DNA of 64,000 nucleotides, from contig DP000238.1 in assembly GCA_000200715.1 (NCBI GenBank), forward strand, positions 1,784,849 to 1,848,848, written 5' to 3'. A model generated the notes under the pieces. The model was not told where the DNA came from. It worked only from the letters and a program-made list of their open reading frames with translations, and did not search any database. The position numbers and the translations under genes were made by a program. This document shows, piece by piece, positions 16,766-25,184 of this stretch (its first letter is position 1; each line of letters starts with the position of its first letter). This stretch comes from Cenarchaeum symbiosum A (GTDB lineage: Archaea; Thermoproteota; Nitrososphaeria; Nitrososphaerales; Nitrosopumilaceae).

Positions 16766-17584
16766 TCAGTACTGCTCCCCGTACCCGTGCTTTATCTCAT
16801 CGCGGGTGCCTGCCGCCACAAACGCCCTTACCACGTCAAACGTGCTGGTCACGCCCGCAAGGCTCCCGTCGGGATCGGTCACGGGAAGTCCGCTGATCTT
16901 GTTGCTTATCATCAGGCCTGCCGCCGCGGCCAGGTCCCCCTCGCGCGGCGCAGTTACGGCCCCCCCGTCCGTAAGGCGGGACACGTCGGCCCCGGATTCC
17001 GGGAGTCCGCCAGAAAAGTATTCCGTGTGGTGGAGCAGCGTTCCCGTGGTGATTACGCCGACGGGCACGCCGGATTCGTCGGTTACCACCAGCCGCGACA
17101 CCCTGTTCCTGTTCATCACATCGGCTGCAAACCGGACCGTGTCAGATCCCCTGCAGGTAAGGGCGCCGCGGCTCATAAACTCCCCCACCTTGAACCTGCC
17201 GCCGTGCGCGGCAGCAAACTCCCGCGTTATGTCGGTCTTGGTGACTATCCCTGTTATCATGCCGCGGTCATCGACGAGGACCACCGCGCCGATCCCGAAT
17301 GCCTCCATCCTGGCGGCGCACTGCGAATGCCGGTCCCCAGATCCCTCGGGCACAGTTATCACGCTCTTCTGCATTACGTGCTTTACGGGCACCTCGTCGA
17401 GGGCGCCTGCGGTCCTGCCGTCCCCAAGGAACCGGGCCGCGTCCCGGGCCGTGACCACCCCCACGGGCCTGCCGTCAAGCGCCACCACCACGTGCTTTAC
17501 GCCGTTTTCCCGCATCACCCCGAGCGCCTCCGAGAGCGACGATTCAGGGCCCACTGACAGAACGCTCCCCGGCCGGTCACCCAT
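16766..17584 (-). CDS. Protein of four CBS domains
   Basis: A 272-residue protein that consists essentially of two CBS pairs. Motifs such as VVVALDGRPVGVVTARD, VVLVDDRGMITGIVTKTDI, LVVTDESGVPVGVITTGTLL and LPVTDPDGSLAGVTSTFDV mark the four modules. CBS pairs bind adenosine nucleotides and act as energy sensors. I use the ATG at 17584 rather than 17608 because a TTTAAAT box occupies 17609-17615, about 27 bp upstream of 17584. No catalytic domain is attached, so it probably regulates a partner. Confidence 0.88.
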   Translation of the reverse strand: MGDRPGSVLSVGPESSLSEALGVMRENGVKHVVVALDGRPVGVVTARDAARFLGDGRTAGALDEVPVKHVMQKSVITVPEGSGDRHSQCAARMEAFGIGAVVLVDDRGMITGIVTKTDITREFAAAHGGRFKVGEFMSRGALTCRGSDTVRFAADVMNRNRVSRLVVTDESGVPVGVITTGTLLHHTEYFSGGLPESGADVSRLTDGGAVTAPREGDLAAAAGLMISNKISGLPVTDPDGSLAGVTSTFDVVRAFVAAGTRDEIKHGYGEQY

Positions 17585-17628
17585 GCGCGGCAATGCCCCC
17601 TTTTTCATTTAAAGCGGCGCCCCGATTA

Positions 17629-18003
17629 TCATGCATGGTTGCCAGCCGGCTGCCAGGGCTTGTTGGGGACCACCTGTATCTCAACGCATCCCCCGTTGAA
17701 GGTGCATGCGGCTGACCTCATCTTGCTCCTGTACAAAAGGTACTTTTTGCCGTCGTCGCTGATCGTGCCGGTGATCCCGATCAGCTTGGCTTCGTGCAAG
17801 GCCTGAAGCCGCCTGTATACGGTGCTGATCGGCACGCCGGATTCGGAGCAGATCTCCGCCGCAGACCGGGGCCTGTACATGGTGCACTCCAGTATGGCCC
17901 GGCAGTACCTGTCGGCCAGCACTCCGAGGACCGCGTCCTTCGTCTCCCCGCCGAGCCTGCGGCCCGCGTCTAGCGCCTGCACGGCATGCCTCTGGCCTTC
18001 CAA
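17629..18003 (-). CDS. Winged-helix transcriptional regulator
   Basis: Up to 124 residues. A winged helix-turn-helix of the ArsR/TrmB-like type is visible (RSAAEICSESGVPISTVYRRLQ) followed by the wing (GTISDDGKKYLLYRSK). The TTG at 18003 lies directly after a GTTATAT box (18006-18012), so translation may start at the GTG at 17982, 26 bp further on. The C-terminal tail contains two Cys around AACTFNGGC. Target unknown. Confidence 0.75.
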   Translation of the reverse strand: MEGQRHAVQALDAGRRLGGETKDAVLGVLADRYCRAILECTMYRPRSAAEICSESGVPISTVYRRLQALHEAKLIGITGTISDDGKKYLLYRSKMRSAACTFNGGCVEIQVVPNKPWQPAGNHA

Positions 18004-18049
18004 GATATAACAAGTGGGTGTTCATTGCAATGCAGTGCGGCCGCAGGTC

Positions 18050-18364
18050 CTACAGGACCGTGTGCCCGCACTCCTTCGAGCGGAGGTCCATTACCTCCTC
18101 TACATTAGATACAAAGACCTTGCCGTCCCCCTGGCATCCCGTGGATACGGCCTCGCCCACCGCCTTGAGCAGGGGGGCGAGCTTCTCTTCCTCGGCCACC
18201 GTGGTTATCAGGACCCGGGCGTGGAACTCGCCCACCAGGGGCTTCTCCTCGGCCCCCTGTCCTTGCACCTCGGATACTGTCAGGCCCCCGACGCCCACCT
18301 TCCTGATTGCCCGGATCGCGGCGTCACGCTTGTCGGTCCGGATTATAATATCGAGCCTCTTCAC
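18050..18364 (-). CDS. PII-family nitrogen regulatory protein
   Basis: About 104 residues from the GTG at 18364, which begins MKRLDIIIR as in PII proteins; TTTTAAGG at about 18386-18393 (reverse strand) is about 26 bp upstream. The T-loop region reads SEVQGQGAEEKPLVGEFHAR and lacks the Tyr that is uridylylated in enterobacteria. The C-terminal PII signature is present (STGCQGDGKVFVSNVEEVMDLRSKE). PII proteins sense ATP/ADP and 2-oxoglutarate and control ammonium transport or glutamine synthetase. No amtB is adjacent, but two glutamine synthetases lie in this window. Confidence 0.88.
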   Translation of the reverse strand: MKRLDIIIRTDKRDAAIRAIRKVGVGGLTVSEVQGQGAEEKPLVGEFHARVLITTVAEEEKLAPLLKAVGEAVSTGCQGDGKVFVSNVEEVMDLRSKECGHTVL

Positions 18365-18501
18365 AAGGACTCTGGGCACGCGGGCGCCTTAAAACTCTCC
18401 ATAGATTATCAAAGTTGGTTTTCAGGCGCGAATGGCGCCTTTCCCCCAATTAACCGGTTAAAAAGGGGTGTATTTTGGCCCGTCGTGCCTATGCAGCTTG
18501 G

Positions 18502-18508
18502 TTATAAG
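18502..18508 (+). promoter_or_regulatory. TATA box of tfb
   Basis: TTATAAG centred at 18505 lies 25-26 bp before the ATG at 18530, the usual archaeal spacing from TATA box to transcription start. It favours 18530 over the in-frame ATG at 18515 and implies a leaderless mRNA. Confidence 0.65.
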
Positions 18509-18529
18509 TGTTAGATGTGTATAGTAGGC

Positions 18530-19444
18530 ATGACGTCGGCATATCCAAACGAGTATGACATCAGGTGCGATCTTGACGCCTGCCAGACCTACCCGATAAT
18601 CACCGATTCCGAGAGGGGCGAGATGTTCTGCGGTGGCTGCGGGTCGGTCCTGGTGCAGAGAATGGAGGATGCGGCATACGGGGAGCGCGGCCACTCGTGG
18701 GAGGAGTTCTCGTCCCGCAGCAGGACCGGCCCCGGAACGTCGCTTGCCATGAACGACAGGGGGCTCTCCACCATGATAGGGAGGAATGTCGATTCGTCAG
18801 GAAACGCCCTTTCCGGGAGGACGAGGCAGACGTTCAACAGGCTGCGGGTCTGGGACCAGCGCAGCAGGTCCCGCTCGGTCTCCAATTTGGGCAAGGCCCT
18901 GATCCAGCTCAATGCCATGGGGATAAAGCTCGGGGTGCCCGAGCCGGCAGTCGAGAAGGCCGCATACATATACAGAAAGGCGGTCGGCGAGAAGCTCACG
19001 CGGGGCAGGACCGTCTCGTCGCTGATCGCGGCGTCCCTGTACGCGGCATGCAGGGAGAGCGGCATACCAAGGACTCTTGACGACATGGCGCGGGTGTCAA
19101 ACGTCGAGCGCAGGATACTCTCGAGGGATCTTAGGACGATGCTCAGGAAGCTCGGCATGAGCCTGACCCAGTATGACACGAGCTCGTTTATCACAAAGAT
19201 AGCAAACAACCTCGGCCTGAAGGAGAAGACAAAGCGGGACGCGGTGGATCTGCTCAGGAGGGCAGAAGAGATCAAGATAACCGCGGGCAAGAACCCTGTC
19301 GCCCAGGCTGCAGCTGCGCTCTACATTGCATGCATGAACAACGGCGAGGGGATCAGCCAGAAGAGCTTTTCCCGCGAGGCCGGCGTCAGCGATGTAACGG
19401 TGAGAAACCGGGCGACGTTCCTCAAAAAGAACCTGGGCCTCTGA
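18530..19444 (+). CDS. tfb: Transcription initiation factor TFB
   Basis: A 304-residue TFIIB homologue that joins TBP-DNA to RNA polymerase. The N-terminal zinc ribbon keeps a C-terminal CGGCG pair, but the first pair is CDLDAC (C-x4-C) rather than C-x2-C. A B-finger follows (SSRSRTGPGTSLAMNDRGLSTMIG). Two cyclin folds cover about residues 105-200 (LGVPEPAVEKAAYIYRKAV) and 205-300 (LGLKEKTKRDAVDLLRRAEE), and the second ends with the HTH SREAGVSDVTVRNR. The start is set by a TATA box at 18502-18508. Thaumarchaea usually have several TFBs; this is one of them. Confidence 0.93.
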   Translation: MTSAYPNEYDIRCDLDACQTYPIITDSERGEMFCGGCGSVLVQRMEDAAYGERGHSWEEFSSRSRTGPGTSLAMNDRGLSTMIGRNVDSSGNALSGRTRQTFNRLRVWDQRSRSRSVSNLGKALIQLNAMGIKLGVPEPAVEKAAYIYRKAVGEKLTRGRTVSSLIAASLYAACRESGIPRTLDDMARVSNVERRILSRDLRTMLRKLGMSLTQYDTSSFITKIANNLGLKEKTKRDAVDLLRRAEEIKITAGKNPVAQAAAALYIACMNNGEGISQKSFSREAGVSDVTVRNRATFLKKNLGL

Positions 19445-19447
19445 TCC

Positions 19448-19549
19448 ATGAACACTGCACCGTTCTGGCGCGGCAAGATCTGTTCGGACTGCAAGAGGAT
19501 CGGCTGCCGCGACGGGTGCAACTGCGACTGCCACTGGCGGAGGACCTAG
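19448..19549 (+). CDS. Tiny Cys-rich protein (possible)
   Basis: A 33-residue ORF starting 3 bp after the tfb stop, with six Cys and one His packed as C-x2-C-x4-C-x3-C-x-C-x-C-H (SDCKRIGCRDGCNCDCH). The arrangement suggests a zinc knuckle or metal-binding peptide. It could be translated with tfb. Its stop overlaps the end of the convergent ferritin gene. Small size keeps confidence moderate. Confidence 0.45.
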   Translation: MNTAPFWRGKICSDCKRIGCRDGCNCDCHWRRT

Positions 19550-20058
19550 GCGGCCGCGGCCGGCTCGGGCTCCATGGCCCCTATTATCTTGTCCACTTCA
19601 TAGACGGCTATCTTGTCCCTGCCCAGCAGGTCGAACTTTTGCAGTATGGTCTCCATTTTCTTCTCCTCTTCTATCTGCTCGCTGACGAACCACTGCAGGA
19701 ACGCAAACGTCGCGTGATCCTTTGCCTTTTGCGCCGCGTCCGTCATCTTGTCGAACGCGACGGTCACGGCCTGCTCGTTTTTTAGCGCCAGTTTGAATAC
19801 CGCCTCGAGGCTCTTGAACGTGCCGGGCGGCTTTACCACCGACGGGATTACGGCGCCCGCCCCGATCTCGTTGAGGTGCTGCACTATCTTCATCATGTGG
19901 GCGCGCTCCTCGTCGGCCTGCATGTAGAGCTGCTTGGCCGAGCCCTCGTATCCGGTCGCCTCGCACCATGACGCCATGGACAGGTAATAGTTTGCGGCGT
20001 ACAGCTCCATGCCGATCTGGTCGTTGAGCATCTTTTTGAGCCGGGGGGAGAGCCTCAT
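19546..20058 (-). CDS. Ferritin
   Basis: A 170-residue ferritin-like four-helix-bundle iron storage protein. The ferroxidase residues are visible: E in MELYAANYYLSMASW, ExxH in ADEERAHMMKI, E in LKNEQAVT and Q/E in FVSEQIEEEKK. It oxidises Fe(II) and stores Fe(III) in the shell. The ATG at 20058 is preferred to 20091 because TATTTAA (reverse strand, 20081-20087) lies 26 bp upstream. The C-terminus is Glu/Pro/Ala-rich. Confidence 0.92.
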   Translation of the reverse strand: MRLSPRLKKMLNDQIGMELYAANYYLSMASWCEATGYEGSAKQLYMQADEERAHMMKIVQHLNEIGAGAVIPSVVKPPGTFKSLEAVFKLALKNEQAVTVAFDKMTDAAQKAKDHATFAFLQWFVSEQIEEEKKMETILQKFDLLGRDKIAVYEVDKIIGAMEPEPAAAA

Positions 20059-20121
20059 GCCGTGGGTGGTGCGGGGCCGATTAAATACCATTCTAAGGGC
20101 GCGGCCCCGCCGGAAGCGGGC

Positions 20122-23100
20122 TCAAAAGTCGGTCAGCAGTGCCTGGTCCCCGCCGCCCTTCCCGAATACGAGCTCGATCTCGTCGGAGAGGGCGTGGATC
20201 CTGCCCCGCTGGTACGCCCCCACGTCATACTCGTTGACCAGCCTCTTTGCTAATTTTAGGTACTTTTCGACCGACGCCCGGGTTATGGTCTGGATGAGCC
20301 CGTTGCCGCAGGAGCAGCGCTGTGCAAGGGGGATCCTCCTGTAGCTCTTGCCGCATGCGGTGCATCGGAAGTTCTGCCTGGCGTACGCCCGGAGGTTCCC
20401 CATTATGTCGGGCACAAGGTGCGTGGATATCACGTTTGATATGATCTCGGCAGCGTCAACTGCGGCTATCAAGTTTGCGTTGCGGATCTGCAGGTCCAGC
20501 TTGTCGAGCATCGATCCGAGGGTCGAGTAGGCGCTGCGGGGCCTCGATGTGGTAAGCGATGACGTCCCGTGTGTAAAGTGATACCCCCCGAACTGCCCTG
20601 CCGTCTCCAGCCGCGACTTTACGATCTCCACGCAGCCAACCTCCGAGGCCTTTTTGCGCGCAGCAGCAGCCTCGTAGAACCCCGGCGGCAGCCGCTTTAC
20701 AACCTCGATGTTGTGCGCCTGCGACTGGGACTCGTGCGGCAGCACCAGCGGCTGGATGAGCAGCGGCGCGTCCATGAGGCCGCCGATCCTGTCGGACAGA
20801 TAGTGCCGGGAAAAATTCAGAAGCGCGTCCATGAGAAGTATTATGGAATCTGCGTCGCCGTCGGCGTCCCTCCTCTTTGCGGAATGCCAGTTGGGAGTCC
20901 CAAAGCAGACGTGCGTCTCCGTATACCCTATGATTCTTGCAGCCACGCCGACGGAGGTGTGGGGTGCGAGGCCGACTACAAGATGGCCGATCAGGCCCCC
21001 TAAATCCGGGACTTTGTAAAACGGGGGGGCGCCGTACAGCTTGTCCAGCTCCGCGTCGATATACCCGCAGGCCGACACCAGGTATTTGGCGCCCTCCAGG
21101 GGTATGACAATATCCTGCATCCTGAGCTCGACGAGCTGGTCGGGCCCCTCGAGTTTCTTTCCGTCGACGTCGGTCTCGTAGCCGAGTTCCCTGAGTTTCT
21201 CCGCGCTGGTGCCTATCCAGGACGGCTTGAAGTGCGTCATGGGCGAGTTGGTCGCATCGAACCGGACTGTTCCGTCCTTGAAGACGGTCAGGCTCCTGCT
21301 CTGCCTGATCAGCCCTTTCTCGAGGGGCTCGGCAATCCGGTCCTGGTGTGCAAGCTCTTTTACGCCCTTGAGGGGGTCGTGCGCCCTCACCCCCGTCTTT
21401 TCCTGCGCAGAGACAAGCATCTTTTTGAGCGGGAACTCGACGCGCGAGTGCGCCAGCCCCGGCCTGCCGCACCTCTCGCACTCCTCCCCGTCGACGTCCG
21501 TCCCGCACTGCATGCAGGTGCGCTCGACCGCGGTCCTCTCGCCGCAGGCCCAGCACCGTATGCTGATCGACGGCTCGCCGCACCCGGGGCACCGGCGGCT
21601 GAGTATGTCGGCGCTAAAGCCCGGCCGCGCCGCCGATTTGAGCAGGTTGTTGGTGGGGCCGCCCGTGCCCCCCACCGGGAACAGGCAGTGGGTCGGCGGC
21701 CGCATCTGCCGCGGGGCCGCCTTCTCGGGCCTGCCTATCCTGACCCCGATCGAGGTGGAGAACTTGTCGCGTATGGTTATGCCTGATGAGCGGGAGATCA
21801 GCTCAGGCACGGGGGCCGATGCGTCCGGGCCGGGGGGATTATCCAGGATCAGCTCGCGGAATATCCGGGCCTCGTCGCCTTCCAGGACGGGGCCCTCCGG
21901 GCCGGCCTTGTGCGGGACCCCGAGCTTTTCGAGTACCGGCTTGCAGGCGGCGGGGTACGATATCGCGTCCCCCTTATCCAGCGGGGAGAGCAGCATGGCC
22001 AGCTCCTCGTGCGAGATCTGGTCCCAGTAGTAGAGGTACCGGGGGTGCAGGGGCACCCCCAGCTCGCGGGAGATCCGCACCGCCTCGTCCGCCGAGGACG
22101 GGCTGCCTTGTGCGGCGCCCGCGGCCTCCATGTCCATCTTCCAGATCTCCTCTACATACCCCGAGGGCACGAGCTGCGCGTTGTTCTCGAGAAAGTCGCC
22201 AAACGATATGAGCATGTCCCCCAGGTGGAGGATCCTTTCTATGCTGCCCTTTAGCTCGATGCCGTGCGCAACGTCCCTTATCTTTACCACGTCGCCCCCG
22301 GCAAGCCTGACGGTGGGCGCCTCGATCGTATCGACGAATGCCACGGTCGCGCCCTTGCCGGGTATGTCGATCTTGACCTGGGTGCCCACGGCTATCGTGT
22401 GATCCAGGATCTCGGCCACCGCCGGGTGGAATCCCACCGAGGTGTACCCGGTGTTGCAGGCGCGGCCGTAGCGCAGCCGGAACCCCCCCAGCCTGTTCGG
22501 CATGGAGAGCACAGACCGGCCCGTTATCACCTCCCTCATCCTCTTTGCCGCGGCATCCTCCTTGTTCTCGCCGGTCTGGACCGCGCCCTTGAGTTCTGCG
22601 AGCCACTCCCAGCCGTCAAGGCCGTACAGCTCTATCCTTTTGAGCAGCTTCTTCGACCTGCCTATGAGTCCGTCGTTGAGGACCCGCAGGGCGCCCCCCC
22701 GCACCCTGTCCGTCTGGATCCTGCTCATCCCCTTGTGGTTGACCACCTCGTATGGGTCGGTGTCCACCCCGTCGAGCTCCACCGGAAGGTGGGAGATCAC
22801 CGCCCGTATGTCCTCGTCTAATACATGGAACTGAAAGCTCCCCACCTCGCGCTCGTAGATCCTCAGCTCCTCTATGAAGCGCCCAGTCTCGTCGTCAAGC
22901 GAGTCCGCCTGGTACTCTGCAAGGCCCGCCTGCCTCCTTACATAATCGGCTATCAGCATGGTGACTGCGGATTCCGTGCCCCCGGCGGAGCGCATGGGCC
23001 CCGCTATGGAGACGGAAAGGTACTCTGAGCCGTCCTTGTTCTTTTTGGTGATGACATCGGCTATGCCCTGGAGGGGGGCAATCGTCACGCCCTCGGTGAC

Positions 23101-23460
23101 CACGGCCAGCCCCACCCTTACGGCCGAGTCGATCCGCTTTTCTATATCCGCCTCGGGGAGGTACTTGCCATCCATTATCTCCTTGGCAAGCATCAGCGCC
23201 GCAAGCTCCTTGCCTTTGGTGGCGAGGAGCTCGCGCAGCGGCCCGGCTATGTCCAGATCGTGCATTTTGGCGACCCTGTCCGAGAGGTCCACAGCTATCT
23301 TGGGCTCGACCATGCCGGACGAATCGGCCAAGTTGGACTTTGCTGATGCTGCCTTTTCAAATATATCGTATGTGCCGCCCGACAGGGACGAATAGTACCG
23401 GCGGTACTCTTCTGGCATGTCGGCCCCCCTGAGATACTCTTCTACGTCACCCCCGGACAT
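20122..23460 (-). CDS. polC: DNA polymerase D large (catalytic) subunit DP2
   Basis: A 1112-residue protein, the replicative family D polymerase catalytic subunit. The N-terminal part starts MSGGDVEEYL and has the GPMRSAGGTESAVTMLIADYVR motif. A multi-Cys zinc region lies at about residues 613-655 (CPGCGE, CWACGE, CMQCGT, CERCG). The catalytic Asp motif is DADGDADSIILLMDALLNFS at about 861-880, followed by DRIGGLMDAPLLI. A C-terminal zinc finger (CTACGKSYRRIPLAQRCSCG, about 1030-1050) contacts DP1 or PCNA. No intein is present. It lies 4 bp downstream of the GGGP synthase gene's stop, with the same strand order ggps after polC start; likely one unit. Confidence 0.97.
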   Translation of the reverse strand: MSGGDVEEYLRGADMPEEYRRYYSSLSGGTYDIFEKAASAKSNLADSSGMVEPKIAVDLSDRVAKMHDLDIAGPLRELLATKGKELAALMLAKEIMDGKYLPEADIEKRIDSAVRVGLAVVTEGVTIAPLQGIADVITKKNKDGSEYLSVSIAGPMRSAGGTESAVTMLIADYVRRQAGLAEYQADSLDDETGRFIEELRIYEREVGSFQFHVLDEDIRAVISHLPVELDGVDTDPYEVVNHKGMSRIQTDRVRGGALRVLNDGLIGRSKKLLKRIELYGLDGWEWLAELKGAVQTGENKEDAAAKRMREVITGRSVLSMPNRLGGFRLRYGRACNTGYTSVGFHPAVAEILDHTIAVGTQVKIDIPGKGATVAFVDTIEAPTVRLAGGDVVKIRDVAHGIELKGSIERILHLGDMLISFGDFLENNAQLVPSGYVEEIWKMDMEAAGAAQGSPSSADEAVRISRELGVPLHPRYLYYWDQISHEELAMLLSPLDKGDAISYPAACKPVLEKLGVPHKAGPEGPVLEGDEARIFRELILDNPPGPDASAPVPELISRSSGITIRDKFSTSIGVRIGRPEKAAPRQMRPPTHCLFPVGGTGGPTNNLLKSAARPGFSADILSRRCPGCGEPSISIRCWACGERTAVERTCMQCGTDVDGEECERCGRPGLAHSRVEFPLKKMLVSAQEKTGVRAHDPLKGVKELAHQDRIAEPLEKGLIRQSRSLTVFKDGTVRFDATNSPMTHFKPSWIGTSAEKLRELGYETDVDGKKLEGPDQLVELRMQDIVIPLEGAKYLVSACGYIDAELDKLYGAPPFYKVPDLGGLIGHLVVGLAPHTSVGVAARIIGYTETHVCFGTPNWHSAKRRDADGDADSIILLMDALLNFSRHYLSDRIGGLMDAPLLIQPLVLPHESQSQAHNIEVVKRLPPGFYEAAAARKKASEVGCVEIVKSRLETAGQFGGYHFTHGTSSLTTSRPRSAYSTLGSMLDKLDLQIRNANLIAAVDAAEIISNVISTHLVPDIMGNLRAYARQNFRCTACGKSYRRIPLAQRCSCGNGLIQTITRASVEKYLKLAKRLVNEYDVGAYQRGRIHALSDEIELVFGKGGGDQALLTDF

Positions 23461-23464
23461 GCGG

Positions 23465-24250
23465 TCAGGTGCCCCCGATTGCCCCTGCTATCCGGGAGAG
23501 CTTGTCCAGGGAGCCGCCCCCCTCGAGCATCGTCCCTATCACTATCGCATCCGCGCCAGCCTCCGATGCGCGCCTGGCCGCTTCCTCGTCCCTGATGCCG
23601 CCGCCCACTATGAGAAAGCCGTCAAAGGCCTCGCGGACGGCCCTGATCATCTCCGGTTTCACGGGCGATTCTGCCCCCGAGCCTGCCTCCAGATAGACGA
23701 ACCTCATGCCGAGAAACCTGGCCGCAAGCGAGTAGGCCGCGGCAATCCGGGGCTTGCCCAGCGGTATCCCGCGTGCGGCTCCCACAAACCAGACCGAGGT
23801 GCCCTCGCCTATCACAAGGTATGCCGTCGGGAGCGCCTCGAGGCCGAACTTTAGCACGCTGGGGGCCCCTAATGCCTGTGCCTGTGTGATAAAGTACGGG
23901 TTCTCCGAGTTCATAAGGGAGCTGAAGAGGATCGCATCCGCGCCCGGGGCCACCCCCGTTACATTGCCTGGAAAGAGGATCACGGGGATCGTGGTTGCCT
24001 CCTTGATGTCTCCCACTATCCGGGACGTCTCTGCCTGGTCTCCTGTGGACGATCCCCCGACCAGGATCGCCGAGGCGCCCGCCTTCTCCGCCCCCCTTGC
24101 CAGGTCCTGTGCTGACTTGGTATCTGATACCTCCGAATCAATCAGGGCGAATAGGAGCGTCTTTCTCTTTTTGAGCTCCGACCTGAGGCGGGCCTCCACC
24201 GCGCCCACCGGAACTGCATGCGCCCCGGGGGGGTCATTATCCGGGGCCAT
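23465..24250 (-). CDS. Geranylgeranylglyceryl phosphate synthase
   Basis: A 261-residue TIM-barrel prenyltransferase that makes the first ether bond of archaeal lipids from sn-glycerol-1-phosphate and geranylgeranyl diphosphate. Family motifs: LFALIDSEV (N-terminal Asp), SAILVGGSSTG, PVILFPGNVTGVAPGADAIL, YLEAGSGAESPV and VGGGIRDEEAARRASEAGADAIVIGT (phosphate-binding loop). It ends 4 bp before the polC start, both on the reverse strand, suggesting co-transcription with the polymerase gene. Confidence 0.95.
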   Translation of the reverse strand: MAPDNDPPGAHAVPVGAVEARLRSELKKRKTLLFALIDSEVSDTKSAQDLARGAEKAGASAILVGGSSTGDQAETSRIVGDIKEATTIPVILFPGNVTGVAPGADAILFSSLMNSENPYFITQAQALGAPSVLKFGLEALPTAYLVIGEGTSVWFVGAARGIPLGKPRIAAAYSLAARFLGMRFVYLEAGSGAESPVKPEMIRAVREAFDGFLIVGGGIRDEEAARRASEAGADAIVIGTMLEGGGSLDKLSRIAGAIGGT

Positions 24251-24457
24251 CAGGGGCCTCCAGGGGCGGGGCCCTTTCCGTTCGGTACGTGCTGTGGAGC
24301 CTCTGTTGTCCTTTCCATGTTCAAGTACACAGAACGGGGCTTAATGGTATTTCGCCCGGGGTGCATTGCACGGGAATGGCACCGTCCGTGCCTAGGGGCG
24401 CCGTGTAGCCAAAAGTCAGCCTCCGGGGCAGCTGCGGGATTGGGGCGGGCGGCCGTC

Positions 24458-24640
24458 TGTCAGCAGCTCTGTCCAGTATGGGTGCCATGGATCCAAACAT
24501 GGGCAACCAAATGACATGAAAATCTTCCAAATTTTGAACCATCCCCCTGCCTGAATGATATGGCCCTCCGCCTGGACGGAATGCCGATGGATCCTGAAGG
24601 GTCGCATGCACTTCAAAGGCAGGCTGCCCAAATTAGGTGC
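24458..24640 (-). repeat. Dispersed repeat copy A (inverted relative to copy B)
   Basis: The reverse complement of this segment aligns with 26726-26909. Both begin GCACCTAATTTGG and share an extended block around AAATTTGGAAGAT and a further block around ATCCAT(G/A)GCACCCATA. About two thirds of positions match by eye over about 180 bp, with higher identity in the last 80 bp. Confidence 0.75.
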
Positions 24641-25096
24641 CTGTGTGCATGGTACCTTGATTTCATGCCTCCGCCATCCATAGAGGAACACTCCGGAATA
24701 TTCCAGTCAGGCGGCGGGTCAATGCGGACAAAAAAAGAAACGCAAGTTCTGGATGTTACTGTGATATAGCATCCTAGCATGTTTTTTAACACGAATGACA
24801 ACGCGAGCTGGAAGGAAAGATGCTGGGATTTCATGGAACATCTCATTTGGTCTTTTCATAGAATAGACAAGCTGCTGTATCTGGCGCTTCCCGCCATCAG
24901 AATTGCTTTGTCGTATGAGCCAATTCCCCGCGCGTTTGGCTTTCTTGCATTTCTGCCGGGAGCACAAAATGTTTTTAAGCGGCCCGGGCACGTTTACACG
25001 TCTGTTATTTTTGCCATGGCACCCACGCCGGGTCTCGGCGATCCTGCGGGAGCCCACGCAGTCAAGGCTTCGACAGCATACCAGCGGCTATGCCGT

Positions 25097-25172
25097 ATCT
25101 GATGCCGCCTGTATCGGGCCGTACACTGCTGTACCGTTGAGGTATGCGTCAAGTTCAGGCTCTTCGTTGTCG
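25097..25172 (-). pseudogene. Fragment of a third cupredoxin-gene linker
   Basis: These 76 bp are identical to 25776-25851, which encodes the linker DNEEPELDAYLNGTAVYGPI inside the adjacent gene. Here the fragment lies just after that gene's stop codon, shifted one base out of frame, and meets a stop after AASDTA. It is the remains of a longer tandem array. Confidence 0.85.
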
Positions 25173-25184
25173 GCGGGTGGTGAC

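Larger units (their letters stand above)
24251..25184. other. Gene-poor intergenic region with repeat copy A and cupredoxin debris
   Basis: There is no convincing gene in 934 bp. It contains repeat copy A (24458-24640), an AT-richer middle with no ORF of clear quality, and at 25097-25172 an exact copy of part of the cupredoxin gene's linker. The open frames here lack family features or plausible promoters. Confidence 0.7.

Noticed and set aside
24779-25102. Overlapping ORFs of about 110 codons on both strands in the gene-poor region.
   Set aside because: No family features, no matching promoter, and part of the sequence is debris of the cupredoxin linker.
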